NCBI GenBank assembly: GCA_003252075.1
Contig: QKDO01000086.1
Span: 1 to 64,000, forward strand
Origin: Nitrospirota bacterium
GTDB lineage: Bacteria; Nitrospirota; Thermodesulfovibrionia; Thermodesulfovibrionales; UBA6898
Direction of reading: 5' to 3'
DNA: 64,000 nucleotides
Part shown: piece by piece, positions 39,283 through 47,039 of the stretch
Layout of the letters: each line of letters opens with the position of its first letter
Numbering within the stretch: the first letter of the stretch is position 1
The notes under the pieces: model-generated
Databases searched by the model: none
What the model was told of the DNA's origin: nothing
What the model saw: only the letters and a program-made list of their open reading frames with translations
Made by a program: the position numbers and the translations under genes

Positions 39283-39622
39283 ATGAAAAGATCTGAAGGC
39301 AGTCTCACAGACCCTTAGGAAAAACGCGACAGATGCCGAAAAGTACCTATGGTCAGGATTAAGAGGAAAGCAGTTAAAGGGACTTCAGTTTTAGCGGCAG
39401 AAGGTTCTTGGATGATATATTGTTGATTTCTACTGTCCGAAGACGGGGATTGTAATAGAGCTTGATGGATGGCAGCATTACGAAGAAGCCGGCAGAGAAA
39501 AGGACCGGGTTCGCGACGAAGCCCTGAAAGGAATCGGGCTGACGGTTCTCGGGTTTTCCGACAGAGAGGTGTTAGAAAATACTGATTCAGTTATGATGCA
39601 CATATGGAGTATTTATAATTGA
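39283..39622 (+). pseudogene. DUF559 endonuclease-like gene, degraded
   Basis: Reading the frame of 39323, the sequence gives TLRKNATDAEKYLWSGLRGK, KQLKGLQF, then a TAG, RQKVLG, then a TGA, YIVDFYCPKTGIVIELDG and a further 50 residues to a natural stop at 39620-39622. This is the DUF559 / very-short-patch-repair-like domain with its conserved DFYC and ELDG motifs. The second stop replaces the Arg expected in the family (GRYIVDF; CGA to TGA is one transition). An N-terminal frameshift also separates the ATG at 39283 (MKRSEG) from the rest. Three independent lesions show a dead gene. Confidence 0.85.
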
Positions 39623-39628
39623 TAAAAT

Positions 39629-39660
39629 CCCCCCTAACCCTCTTTGCTAAAGAGGGGGAC
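39629..39660. repeat. Hairpin repeat flanking the DUF559 remnant (right)
   Basis: CCCTCTTT (39638-39645) and AAAGAGGG (39649-39656) form a perfect 8-bp stem with a GCT loop, preceded by a run of six Cs. This form (Cn-TAA-CCC..TTTGCTAAA..GGG) is a familiar dispersed intergenic repeat that often sits beside DUF559 genes. Confidence 0.6.
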
Positions 39661-39738
39661 AGACAACTACTCAGAGAAGGGACAAAAGAACTTTTTTTGC
39701 AATGATTAATGACATCCTTGAGAATAAAGGAGGAGAAC

Positions 39739-40824
39739 ATGGATTTTATCAAAAGGTGTGTACTCGCTGCCTTTTTGCTCGGCCTATGTGCTGTCTGGGG
39801 CTGCACAGGCATGGGGCCGAGGACGGTCGTTCAAGACCGTTTTGACTATACCGGGGCGCTCGGGGACTCCTGGAAGCAGCAGATGCTCATCAATACGGTG
39901 AAGCTGCGGTATGGCGACACTCCCATTTTCCTCGATATTGCCTCTGTCATAAGTCAGTATTCGGTGGAGAGCCAGGTCGACCTCAGGTTCTTCTGGGTGC
40001 ACCCTGTAACATCAGTAGCGACAAACACTCAGTCAACAGGCGGGGCAGTGCGGTATGTCGACCGCCCGACGATTACCTACATGCCGCTCAGCGGAGAAAA
40101 GTTCGCCCGAAGCCTCATGAAACCGATACCACCGCCTGCCGTGCTGAGTCTTATCCAGGCGGGTGTTCCGATCGATCTTGTCCTTAGAGTATGTGTACAC
40201 TCGGTCAATGGTATCAGGAACCGCTATGGGGGTTCTGCGCGGGCTCGTTCCGCTGACCCGGAGTTTTACCTGCTCCTGGAGAGATTGCGGAGGATTCAGG
40301 ACTCAGGAGCCATCGGACTCAGGGTCCAGAAGACAAACGAGATGGAAGGTGTGCTGATGAGCTTCCGGGGGAAGGTAGATCCGTCGATAGAGGAGGATGC
40401 CCTTTTTGTCCGGAAAACTCTGGGGCTCGACCCCTCTGCAGGTGAATTCAGGGTCGCCTATGGTTCGGTTGCGAAAGACGATAAAGAGCTCGCCCTGTTG
40501 ACCCGGTCAATACTGGAGATCATCGTCGATCTGGCGTCGTATATAGAGGTTCCGGCAGTGCATGTTGCAGAGAAGCGGGTGAACCCGACCATGCCGGAAG
40601 AGGTTGTGCAGGGCACGCCCGTTCCCCCGCTTATCAGGATTTATAGTTCTTTAGAAAAACCCGGCGATGCCTTTGTTTCCGTTCTCTACCGTGGCCACTG
40701 GTTCTGGATCGACGACCGCGACCTGCGATCAAAGTCTCTCTTTTCGTTCCTTATGTTCGTATTTTCCCTTACCGAGACAGGGGGCAAGGAGGGCGCTCCG
40801 GTCATCACGGTACCGGCTGGATAG
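39739..40824 (+). CDS. Putative lipoprotein of unknown function
   Basis: 361 residues from the ATG at 39739 behind AAAGGAGGAG. The signal peptide ends in the lipobox-like AVWGC, so the mature protein is probably lipid-anchored. The rest is soluble, with FDYTGALGDSWKQQMLINTVKLRYGD near the N-terminus and a C-terminal YRGHWFWIDDRDLRSKSLFSFLMFVFSLTE. That ending resembles conserved tails of uncharacterised bacterial lipoproteins, but I do not recognise a named family. It sits just after the DUF559 remnant and before the DUF3300/DUF2950 genes, without obvious coupling. Confidence 0.75.
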   Translation: MDFIKRCVLAAFLLGLCAVWGCTGMGPRTVVQDRFDYTGALGDSWKQQMLINTVKLRYGDTPIFLDIASVISQYSVESQVDLRFFWVHPVTSVATNTQSTGGAVRYVDRPTITYMPLSGEKFARSLMKPIPPPAVLSLIQAGVPIDLVLRVCVHSVNGIRNRYGGSARARSADPEFYLLLERLRRIQDSGAIGLRVQKTNEMEGVLMSFRGKVDPSIEEDALFVRKTLGLDPSAGEFRVAYGSVAKDDKELALLTRSILEIIVDLASYIEVPAVHVAEKRVNPTMPEEVVQGTPVPPLIRIYSSLEKPGDAFVSVLYRGHWFWIDDRDLRSKSLFSFLMFVFSLTETGGKEGAPVITVPAG

Positions 40825-40881
40825 TACCACGGGACATGGAAAAGGGACTCATTGAGGGTGGGAACGGGTTGTCAACCAGTC

Positions 40882-41022
40882 ATGCGTAATACGAACATGG
40901 ATCGTTCTCTGAGAACACTGCGGGCCGCCGCGATTCTCGGAATCGTATTCGCACTTCTGCTCACGACCGCGCTGGCTCTCGTGCGGCGTGCAATGCGGAT
41001 AGCTAACCTATTGAAAGTATGA
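40882..41022 (+). CDS. Possible 46-residue single-span membrane protein
   Basis: The frame encodes a short polar start, a hydrophobic segment (ILGIVFALLLTTALALV, about residues 18-34) and a basic tail (RRAMRIANLLKV). That is the pattern of a small inner-membrane protein. There is no convincing ribosome site before ATG 40882 or the in-frame ATG at 40897. It could also be a remnant. It fills most of the 267-bp gap before the DUF3300 gene. Confidence 0.28.
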   Translation: MRNTNMDRSLRTLRAAAILGIVFALLLTTALALVRRAMRIANLLKV

Positions 41023-41091
41023 TAAAATTGCAAAACTAACAGTTCTTGAACATGAAAACGGGATGATGAATGGCCTGCTGAAGGAGGTAGC

Positions 41092-42513
41092 ATGAAGCTC
41101 AAAACCAGATTATTACGACTCGTAGCGATCGGTCTCATACTTCTGATGGCAGTGCCGCCGGGGACATTTGCTCAGGAAACAGCGGCAGGAAATGCGGCAA
41201 TCTTTAAGCAGGAGGAGCTTGACCAGTTGCTCGCTCCTGTTGCGTTGTATCCCGACTCGCTGCTCGCACAGGTGCTGATGGCGTCGACGTATCCGCTTGA
41301 GGTTACACAGGCTGCCCGCTGGATCAAGGCGAATAAGACCCTCAAGGATGACGCGCTCGAAGCTGCTTTGGAGGATAAGAAATGGGATCCGAGCGTGAAG
41401 TCCCTGATACCGTTTCCGGATGTCCTGTCGATGATGGACGATAAGCTGGAATGGACCGAGAAACTGGGGGATGCCTTTCTCGCCCAGCAGGGCGATGTCA
41501 TGGAATCAGTACAGAGGCTGAGGGCAAAGGCATACGAGGCAGGGCAGTTGAATACGACCAAAGAGCAGAAGGTGATTGTTGAAAAGACCGTCGAGACGCA
41601 GATTATCAGGGTTGAACCGGCAACAACGGTTGTCTACGTCCCTGTGTACAATCCTACGGTAGTGTATGGAGTGTGGGCCTATCCTGCCTATCCACCATAC
41701 TATTACTACCCGCCCGGCTATGTTGCCACGACGTCGGTATTTAGTTTTGCCGCAGGTGTTGCCGTTGGTGCAGCTTGGTACGGCGGTTTCCACTGGGGAC
41801 ACTCTCATCACCATCATGATACCAAAATAACGGTCAACCATAATTATAATTACAACAGACCTACCAGCCCTAATAGGCCCCCCCATCAGCGTCCGGGAGA
41901 TGGAACCCGTCCCGGAGGAGGAAACCGCCCTGGGGATCGCCCCGGAGGAGGAAACCGCCCTGGGGATCGCCCCGGGGGAGGAAACCGTCCTGGTGGCGGA
42001 GAGCCCGGTAAGCCGACTCATTATGCTGGCGAGGGGAATAAGGCAGACTGGAAGCACAACCCAGAGCATCGGAAAGGGGTCTCCTATCGGGATCAGGCTA
42101 CTGCCCAGAAGTATGACAGGGCGGCTTCAGCTGATAAGGTAAAGGCACGGGAAAACTTTCGTGGTCGTGCCGAATCCGGCAGACGTGACATTTCTCGCGG
42201 CGGTGCTGACCAGTTCAAAGGGCGTGACGTGCCAGCCAGGGGCGGTACTGCAGGCCCTGACAGGATGCAGAGCCGCGATACCAACCGTGCGGGCAGTGCA
42301 GGCCGCGGCAGCGCCTTCAGCGGTATGGACAGGGGTGGAAAGTCAACGCGTGACATCAGCAGCCGTGGCAGTTCCAGCAGGCAGAGCATGTCGTCTGGCA
42401 GCCGGGGTGGCGGAAGTCGCGGAGGCGGCATGTCACGAGGCGGCAGTCGGGGCGGCGGCGGTGGCGGCCGAGGTGGCAGTCGTGGCGGTGGCAGCCGCGG
42501 TGGCAGGAGGTAG
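41092..42513 (+). CDS. DUF3300 domain protein with Gly/Arg/Ser-rich tail
   Basis: 473 residues with a signal peptide (cleavage near TFAQE, about residue 27). Residues 40-190 are a DUF3300 domain (LDQLLAPVALYPDSLLAQVLMA, VYVPVYNPTVVYG). A Tyr/Pro-rich segment, a hydrophobic Gly/Ala stretch (FSFAAGVAVGAAW) and a His-rich run follow. The last 200 residues are low-complexity Gly/Arg/Ser/Pro with tandem RPGGGNRPGD units. The family is exported and of unknown function. DUF3300 genes are commonly followed by a DUF2950 gene, as here, six bases downstream. The ATG has an AAGGAGG site. Confidence 0.9.
   Translation: MKLKTRLLRLVAIGLILLMAVPPGTFAQETAAGNAAIFKQEELDQLLAPVALYPDSLLAQVLMASTYPLEVTQAARWIKANKTLKDDALEAALEDKKWDPSVKSLIPFPDVLSMMDDKLEWTEKLGDAFLAQQGDVMESVQRLRAKAYEAGQLNTTKEQKVIVEKTVETQIIRVEPATTVVYVPVYNPTVVYGVWAYPAYPPYYYYPPGYVATTSVFSFAAGVAVGAAWYGGFHWGHSHHHHDTKITVNHNYNYNRPTSPNRPPHQRPGDGTRPGGGNRPGDRPGGGNRPGDRPGGGNRPGGGEPGKPTHYAGEGNKADWKHNPEHRKGVSYRDQATAQKYDRAASADKVKARENFRGRAESGRRDISRGGADQFKGRDVPARGGTAGPDRMQSRDTNRAGSAGRGSAFSGMDRGGKSTRDISSRGSSSRQSMSSGSRGGGSRGGGMSRGGSRGGGGGGRGGSRGGGSRGGRR
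41908..41997 (+). repeat. 30-bp tandem repeat inside the DUF3300 gene
   Basis: Three copies of a 30-bp unit (41908-41937, 41938-41967, 41968-41997). The first two are nearly identical and the third diverged. They encode RPGGGNRPGD repeats, so the length is a multiple of three and can vary without breaking the frame. Confidence 0.85.
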
Positions 42514-42519
42514 ACAGAG

Positions 42520-43521
42520 ATGAAAACATACAGAACATCAATCCAGGATTATGCAAGGGAGAAGAAAACGATGCTTCCGAACATGAACAATAAAGAATGC
42601 GCTGCGCTTCGGTTTCTTTCAGCGGCAGTTGCGGTCATGATCCTCACCTTCGCCGGGGTGTCTGCCGATGCAACGGTCAAGCAGAAGGGCTTTGCCTCTG
42701 CCGAGGAAGCGACAAAAGCTTTTATTGCTGCTCTGAGGTCGAGTGATGACAAGGAACTGCTGGCTATCTTCGGTCCGGAGGCAAAGGAGCTGATTTCTTC
42801 GGGAGACCCTGTAGAAGACAAACAACGGGATGAAAGAGTTGTCAGCAGATTCGATCAAAAGAACAGCCTGAGCCAAGAAGGGAATAAGATGGTCCTTATC
42901 ATGGGAGAACAGGACTGGCCCTTTCCCATACCGCTCGTAAAAAAAGGAAACCAGTGGTTTTTCGATACCAAAGCAGGCAAGGAGGAGATCCTGAATCGCA
43001 GGATCGGCGACAATGAGCTTAACACAATCCAGGTCATGCTCGCTATTGTCGACGCTCAGCGGGAATATGCCATGAAGGACCACGATGGAGACGGTATCCT
43101 TGCATATGCCGAGAAATTCGGGAGCGATCCCGGCAAGAAGAACGGTCTGTACTGGGAGACAAAAGAAGGTGAGGAGCCGAGCCCCCTGGGCGAACTCGTG
43201 GCAGAAGCACGGGCCGGGGGATATACTGCCAAAGGAACAAAGGACAATCCTGTGCCATATCAGGGCTACTTTTTCCGTATGCTGAAGAAGCAGGGGAAAC
43301 ATGCCCCTGACGGGGCCTTTGATTATGTGGCAAAGGGGAAACAGATCGGCGGGTTTGCCGTGGTTGCCTATCCGGCAACGTACGGCAACTCCGGTGTCAT
43401 GACCTTCATCGTGAATCACGATGGCGTGGTATATGAAAAAGACCTTGGCAGAGATACAGCGAAGATTGCGAAGGCGATGATGGCCTATAATCCCGACAAG
43501 ACCTGGAAGATGGCTGAGTAG
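42520..43521 (+). CDS. DUF2950 family exported protein
   Basis: 333 residues from the ATG behind GGAGG; an internal ATG at residue 18 or 22 is also possible and would place the hydrophobic segment (FLSAAVAVMILTFAGVSADA) nearer the N-terminus as a signal peptide. The mature protein has the DUF2950 pattern: FASAEEATKAFIAALRSSD, QREYAMKDHDGDGILAYAEKF and PYQGYFFRMLKKQG, ending in a conserved GGFAVVAYPATYGNSGVMTF. Function is unknown; its genomic pairing with DUF3300 implies a shared envelope role. Confidence 0.9.
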   Translation: MKTYRTSIQDYAREKKTMLPNMNNKECAALRFLSAAVAVMILTFAGVSADATVKQKGFASAEEATKAFIAALRSSDDKELLAIFGPEAKELISSGDPVEDKQRDERVVSRFDQKNSLSQEGNKMVLIMGEQDWPFPIPLVKKGNQWFFDTKAGKEEILNRRIGDNELNTIQVMLAIVDAQREYAMKDHDGDGILAYAEKFGSDPGKKNGLYWETKEGEEPSPLGELVAEARAGGYTAKGTKDNPVPYQGYFFRMLKKQGKHAPDGAFDYVAKGKQIGGFAVVAYPATYGNSGVMTFIVNHDGVVYEKDLGRDTAKIAKAMMAYNPDKTWKMAE

Positions 43522-43773
43522 CATTATCTGCTCTGAGTGTGGTACTTGGAGCAGGGCAGGCCGCAAAAGCAGCTGGCAGCGCCCAGGATTACCGACATGA
43601 CGGCGATAGGATGAAAATTGCCGGAGTGCAGCCGGTCGCTCTGGCTGTTCAACTTATGTTGCGGGTCCTGGGTGACTTGGGGTTCGTCCCACTGTGACAG
43701 CAAGCGGCCATTAATGGTTGTTATTGATAGTCATCATATTTCGTTGAACCGGCAACGTATGTCAAAGAGGACA

Positions 43774-43791
43774 ACTCGTAATTATACGAGT
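43774..43791. promoter_or_regulatory. Palindromic operator-like site, copy 2
   Basis: ACTCGTAATTATACGAGT is a perfect hyphenated palindrome (a 9-bp stem if flanking bases are included, 43772-43793). It is preceded by GACA as at the first copy. It lies 80 bp upstream of the candidate -35 box of the rhodanese gene, a distance suited to an activator or to a divergent repressor. Confidence 0.5.
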
Positions 43792-43870
43792 TGCAACTTT
43801 CCCCATTGTGTGATGAAATTGACTTTAAAAGGTTGCTTTCCACGCGGTAAATGACGAAGTGCTGAACCTG

Positions 43871-43898
43871 TTGCGAACGTGTAATGTAACTCCATAAT
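43871..43898 (+). promoter_or_regulatory. Candidate promoter of the rhodanese gene
   Basis: TTGCGA (43871-43876) and CATAAT (43893-43898) are separated by 16 bp. The expected start at about 43905 leaves a 47-base leader with an AAGGAGG site before the ATG at 43952. Confidence 0.4.
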
Positions 43899-43951
43899 GC
43901 GTAATCACGAATTCGCGCAGGGAATAAGGTCACAATAAGGAGGACGATATC

Positions 43952-44455
43952 ATGAGAATCGGGTATGAGAGATTTGTCGTTGTTGCACTAATCCTGGTCT
44001 TGGCAGTACCTGCGTATGCCCTTGTCTCTGCGGATACGGCAACTAAGTTCAGCGATATCCTGTTACAGGCACCTGCCGCAAACCACTGGCAGGTCAAGGC
44101 AGACGAGGTGTATGGCTGGATGCAAGGAAAGAAGACCGACTTTGTCATCATTGATGTGCGGCCAGATCCTCCGGGACAGAAGGGCGGCAAAATACCCGGA
44201 GCTATGTACATTCCCTACAACCAAATCCTGAAGGCCGAAAACCTCAAGAAGCTTCCCAAAGACAAGAAGCTGATCCTCGCCTGTGTGACGGGACAGACGC
44301 AGAACCTGCCCGTGCTGGTGCTGAGGTCGCTGGGCTATGATGCCTATACCATGTCGTTTGGTCATGCAGCCTGGATCAAGGGATATATCGGTGCGGACTT
44401 TATGCAGCAGGCGATTCAGAATGCCGGGGAAAAGAAATTCCCGGTGGAGCAGTAG
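43952..44455 (+). CDS. Exported rhodanese-like protein
   Basis: 167 residues with an N-terminal signal (hydrophobic residues 8-24, cleavage near AYALVSA). A single rhodanese domain has DFVIIDVRP with the structural Asp, GGKIPGAMYIPYNQI and an active-site loop starting at Cys111 (CVTGQT). The loop departs from the usual CRxGxR pattern of sulfurtransferases, so the activity may be altered. It is monocistronic by spacing, with its own candidate promoter and palindrome. Confidence 0.85.
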   Translation: MRIGYERFVVVALILVLAVPAYALVSADTATKFSDILLQAPAANHWQVKADEVYGWMQGKKTDFVIIDVRPDPPGQKGGKIPGAMYIPYNQILKAENLKKLPKDKKLILACVTGQTQNLPVLVLRSLGYDAYTMSFGHAAWIKGYIGADFMQQAIQNAGEKKFPVEQ

Positions 44456-44536
44456 AGGACAGTCCTGTTTCAGTGTCGATACACTTAAGGCAGGGAGAGG
44501 GTTCTTTCATCTATCAATTGTAAGAAGGGACACATC

Positions 44537-47038
44537 ATGGCGAAAAAATCAGTAAAAGACAGGACAACGACTTCCGAAGAAGTCTGTGAAAATCCACGGA
44601 CAGGATCAAGCGCTGCCTCATTGAAACAGGCGATCCTCGACAACCTCTATTATGTCCAGGGTCGCCTTCCGGAAATTGCAACACGGAACGACTGGTACAT
44701 GGCTGTCGCTTACACGGTTCGTGACCGGATGCTCGAAAAATTTATCAGCGCGCTCAAAGGGCTCCATAATCCTAAGGTGAAGCTTGCCAGCTACCTCTCG
44801 GCAGAGTTCCTCATGGGGCCGCACCTGGGCAACAATCTCCTGAATCTGGGCATTACTGACCAGATGCGCTCGGCCGTGAAAGAACTCGGTCATGATCTGG
44901 AGGATCTGCTGGGACAGGAAGAAGAGCCGGGGCTTGGCAACGGCGGGCTCGGCAGACTCGCCGCCTGCTACATGGACTCGCTAGCATCGTTGAACGTGCC
45001 CGCAATAGGATACGGCATCCGGTATGAGTTCGGCATCTTCGACCAGGAGATCCGCGATGGCTGGCAGGTCGAGAAGACTGACAAGTGGCTCCACCTGGGC
45101 AATCCGTGGGAGATATGCAGGCCCGAGACTTCTTATTATGTGAATTTCGGCGGCCATACAGAGCAGTATCGTGATGAAAAGGGGAAGTTCAAGGTCCGCT
45201 GGGTGCCCCATCGCGTGGTCAAGGGCGTAGCCTACGATACCCCTGTCCCGTCTTACCGCAACGATATGGTAGATCTGCTTAGGCTTTGGAAGTCAGAGGC
45301 GGTGGAATCCTTCGACTTCCAGGCATTTAATGTCGGAGATTACTACAAGGCAGTCGAAGAAAAGGTTATCTCCGAGACCGGGAGCAAGGTCCTCTACCCG
45401 AACGACGAACCGGAAATCGGAAAGACCCTCCGTCTTGCACAGCAGTATTTCTTTGTCTCCTGCTCTCTTCAGGACATGATCCGCATCCACCTCTTTCGGG
45501 GCAAGAGCCTCGAGACATTTCAGGGGAGCTTTGCCGTTCAGCTGAACGACACCCATCCCTCGATCGCTGTTGCTGAACTGATGCGACTCCTGATTGACGA
45601 GCATCTTCTGGACTGGGACAAGGCGTGGAAGATCACCCAGCAGACCATGGCCTATACCAACCATACGCTGCTGCCCGAGGCCCTCGAAAAATGGCCCCTG
45701 CCGCTCTTCAGCCGCACGCTCCCCCGGCACCTGGAGATCATTTACGAGATCAACCGCAGATTCCTGGACGATGTCCGATCCAAATTTCACGGGGACGACG
45801 GACGTGTCGCCCGCCTGTCTATCATTGATGAGACCGGAGAAAAGTATGTCCGCATGGCGCATCTCGCCTCTGTTGGCAGTCATCATATCAACGGTGTGGC
45901 AGCCCTGCACAGCGATCTTCTGACAAAGACGGTTCTCAAAGACATGTACGACATGTATCCTGACCGTTTTGTGAACGTGACGAACGGCGTAACACCGCGG
46001 CGCTGGATAGCTCTGTCCAACCCGGGACTCACGGAACTGATCACCGCGAAGATCGGTGACGGGTGGATCAGGCACTTTGAGGACGAGATCAGGAAGATAG
46101 AAGCATTCGCCAATGAGCGGGCTTTCCGGACAGCATGGGCGAAGATCAAGCACAGTAACAAGACCGGGCTTGCCGCAATCATAAAGGAAAAGACAGGTGT
46201 CGTGACGGACCCCGCTTCTCTCTTCGACATACAGGTGAAACGGATCCACGAGTACAAGCGCCAGCACCTGAACGTGCTCCATATCATCACCCTTTACAAC
46301 CGCATCAAACAAGCCCCTGGTAAGGACTTTGTCCCCCGCACTTTTATCTTTGGAGGAAAGGCTGCACCGGGCTATTTCATGGCGAAGCGGATTATCAAAC
46401 TGATCAATTCCGTGGCTGAGGTGGTGAACAGTGACCGTGACGTTGCCGGAAGGCTGAAGGTTGTCTTCTTCCCGGATTTTAACGTGAAGAATGCTCACCA
46501 CATCTACCCCGCCGCAGACCTCTCTGAGCAGATATCAACTGCCGGGAAAGAGGCCTCTGGCACGGGGAACATGAAATTCTCGATGAACGGCGCCCTCACG
46601 ATCGGCACCCTTGATGGCGCCAATGTAGAGATACGAGAAGAGGTCGGTCCGGAGAATTTCTTTCTCTTCGGCCTGACTGCCGGGGAGGTACATGATCTGA
46701 AGGTCACGGGTTATGATCCCCGGAGTTATTACGACGCAAACCCGCGCCTCAGGGAGGCGATGGACCAGATCAGCTCAGGCCATTTCTCGCGGGGTGACAA
46801 GGAACTCTTCAGGCCGCTGGTGGACAACCTCCTGAACCACGATCCTTTTCTGCTCCTGGCAGACTATCAGTCCTACATCGATTGCCAGGACCGGGTAAGT
46901 GCGGCTTACCGTGATCAGGGGCAATGGGTCCGTATGTCTGTCCTGAACGTTGCCCGCATGGGAAAGTTTTCGTCGGACCGGTCCATCGCCGAGTATTGCA
47001 AGAACATATGGAAGATAAAACCAGTCAAAGGAAAATAA
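44537..47038 (+). CDS. glgP: Glycogen phosphorylase
   Basis: 833 residues, normal for the glycogen/starch/maltodextrin phosphorylase family (GT35). Conserved blocks include LGNGGLGRLAACYMDSLASL, the VKRIHEYKRQ region and the PLP-binding EASGTGNMKFSMNGALTIGT with its Schiff-base lysine. It releases glucose-1-phosphate from glycogen. It opens the long carbon cluster; the next gene is debranching enzyme glgX, two bases away. About 30 N-terminal residues are polar and variable. Confidence 0.96.
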   Translation: MAKKSVKDRTTTSEEVCENPRTGSSAASLKQAILDNLYYVQGRLPEIATRNDWYMAVAYTVRDRMLEKFISALKGLHNPKVKLASYLSAEFLMGPHLGNNLLNLGITDQMRSAVKELGHDLEDLLGQEEEPGLGNGGLGRLAACYMDSLASLNVPAIGYGIRYEFGIFDQEIRDGWQVEKTDKWLHLGNPWEICRPETSYYVNFGGHTEQYRDEKGKFKVRWVPHRVVKGVAYDTPVPSYRNDMVDLLRLWKSEAVESFDFQAFNVGDYYKAVEEKVISETGSKVLYPNDEPEIGKTLRLAQQYFFVSCSLQDMIRIHLFRGKSLETFQGSFAVQLNDTHPSIAVAELMRLLIDEHLLDWDKAWKITQQTMAYTNHTLLPEALEKWPLPLFSRTLPRHLEIIYEINRRFLDDVRSKFHGDDGRVARLSIIDETGEKYVRMAHLASVGSHHINGVAALHSDLLTKTVLKDMYDMYPDRFVNVTNGVTPRRWIALSNPGLTELITAKIGDGWIRHFEDEIRKIEAFANERAFRTAWAKIKHSNKTGLAAIIKEKTGVVTDPASLFDIQVKRIHEYKRQHLNVLHIITLYNRIKQAPGKDFVPRTFIFGGKAAPGYFMAKRIIKLINSVAEVVNSDRDVAGRLKVVFFPDFNVKNAHHIYPAADLSEQISTAGKEASGTGNMKFSMNGALTIGTLDGANVEIREEVGPENFFLFGLTAGEVHDLKVTGYDPRSYYDANPRLREAMDQISSGHFSRGDKELFRPLVDNLLNHDPFLLLADYQSYIDCQDRVSAAYRDQGQWVRMSVLNVARMGKFSSDRSIAEYCKNIWKIKPVKGK

Positions 47039-47039
47039 G

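Larger units (their letters stand above)
43522..43951. other. 430-bp intergenic region before the rhodanese gene
   Basis: Besides the palindrome and the candidate promoter listed separately, nothing coding is supported. A 78-codon frame at 43618-43854 has no ribosome site and crosses the palindrome. Confidence 0.5.

Noticed and set aside
45293..46501. 402-codon minus-strand frame opposite glgP
   Set aside because: It lies wholly within glgP, has no ribosome site, and its Val/His/Asp-rich composition is that of the complement of a GC-rich gene.
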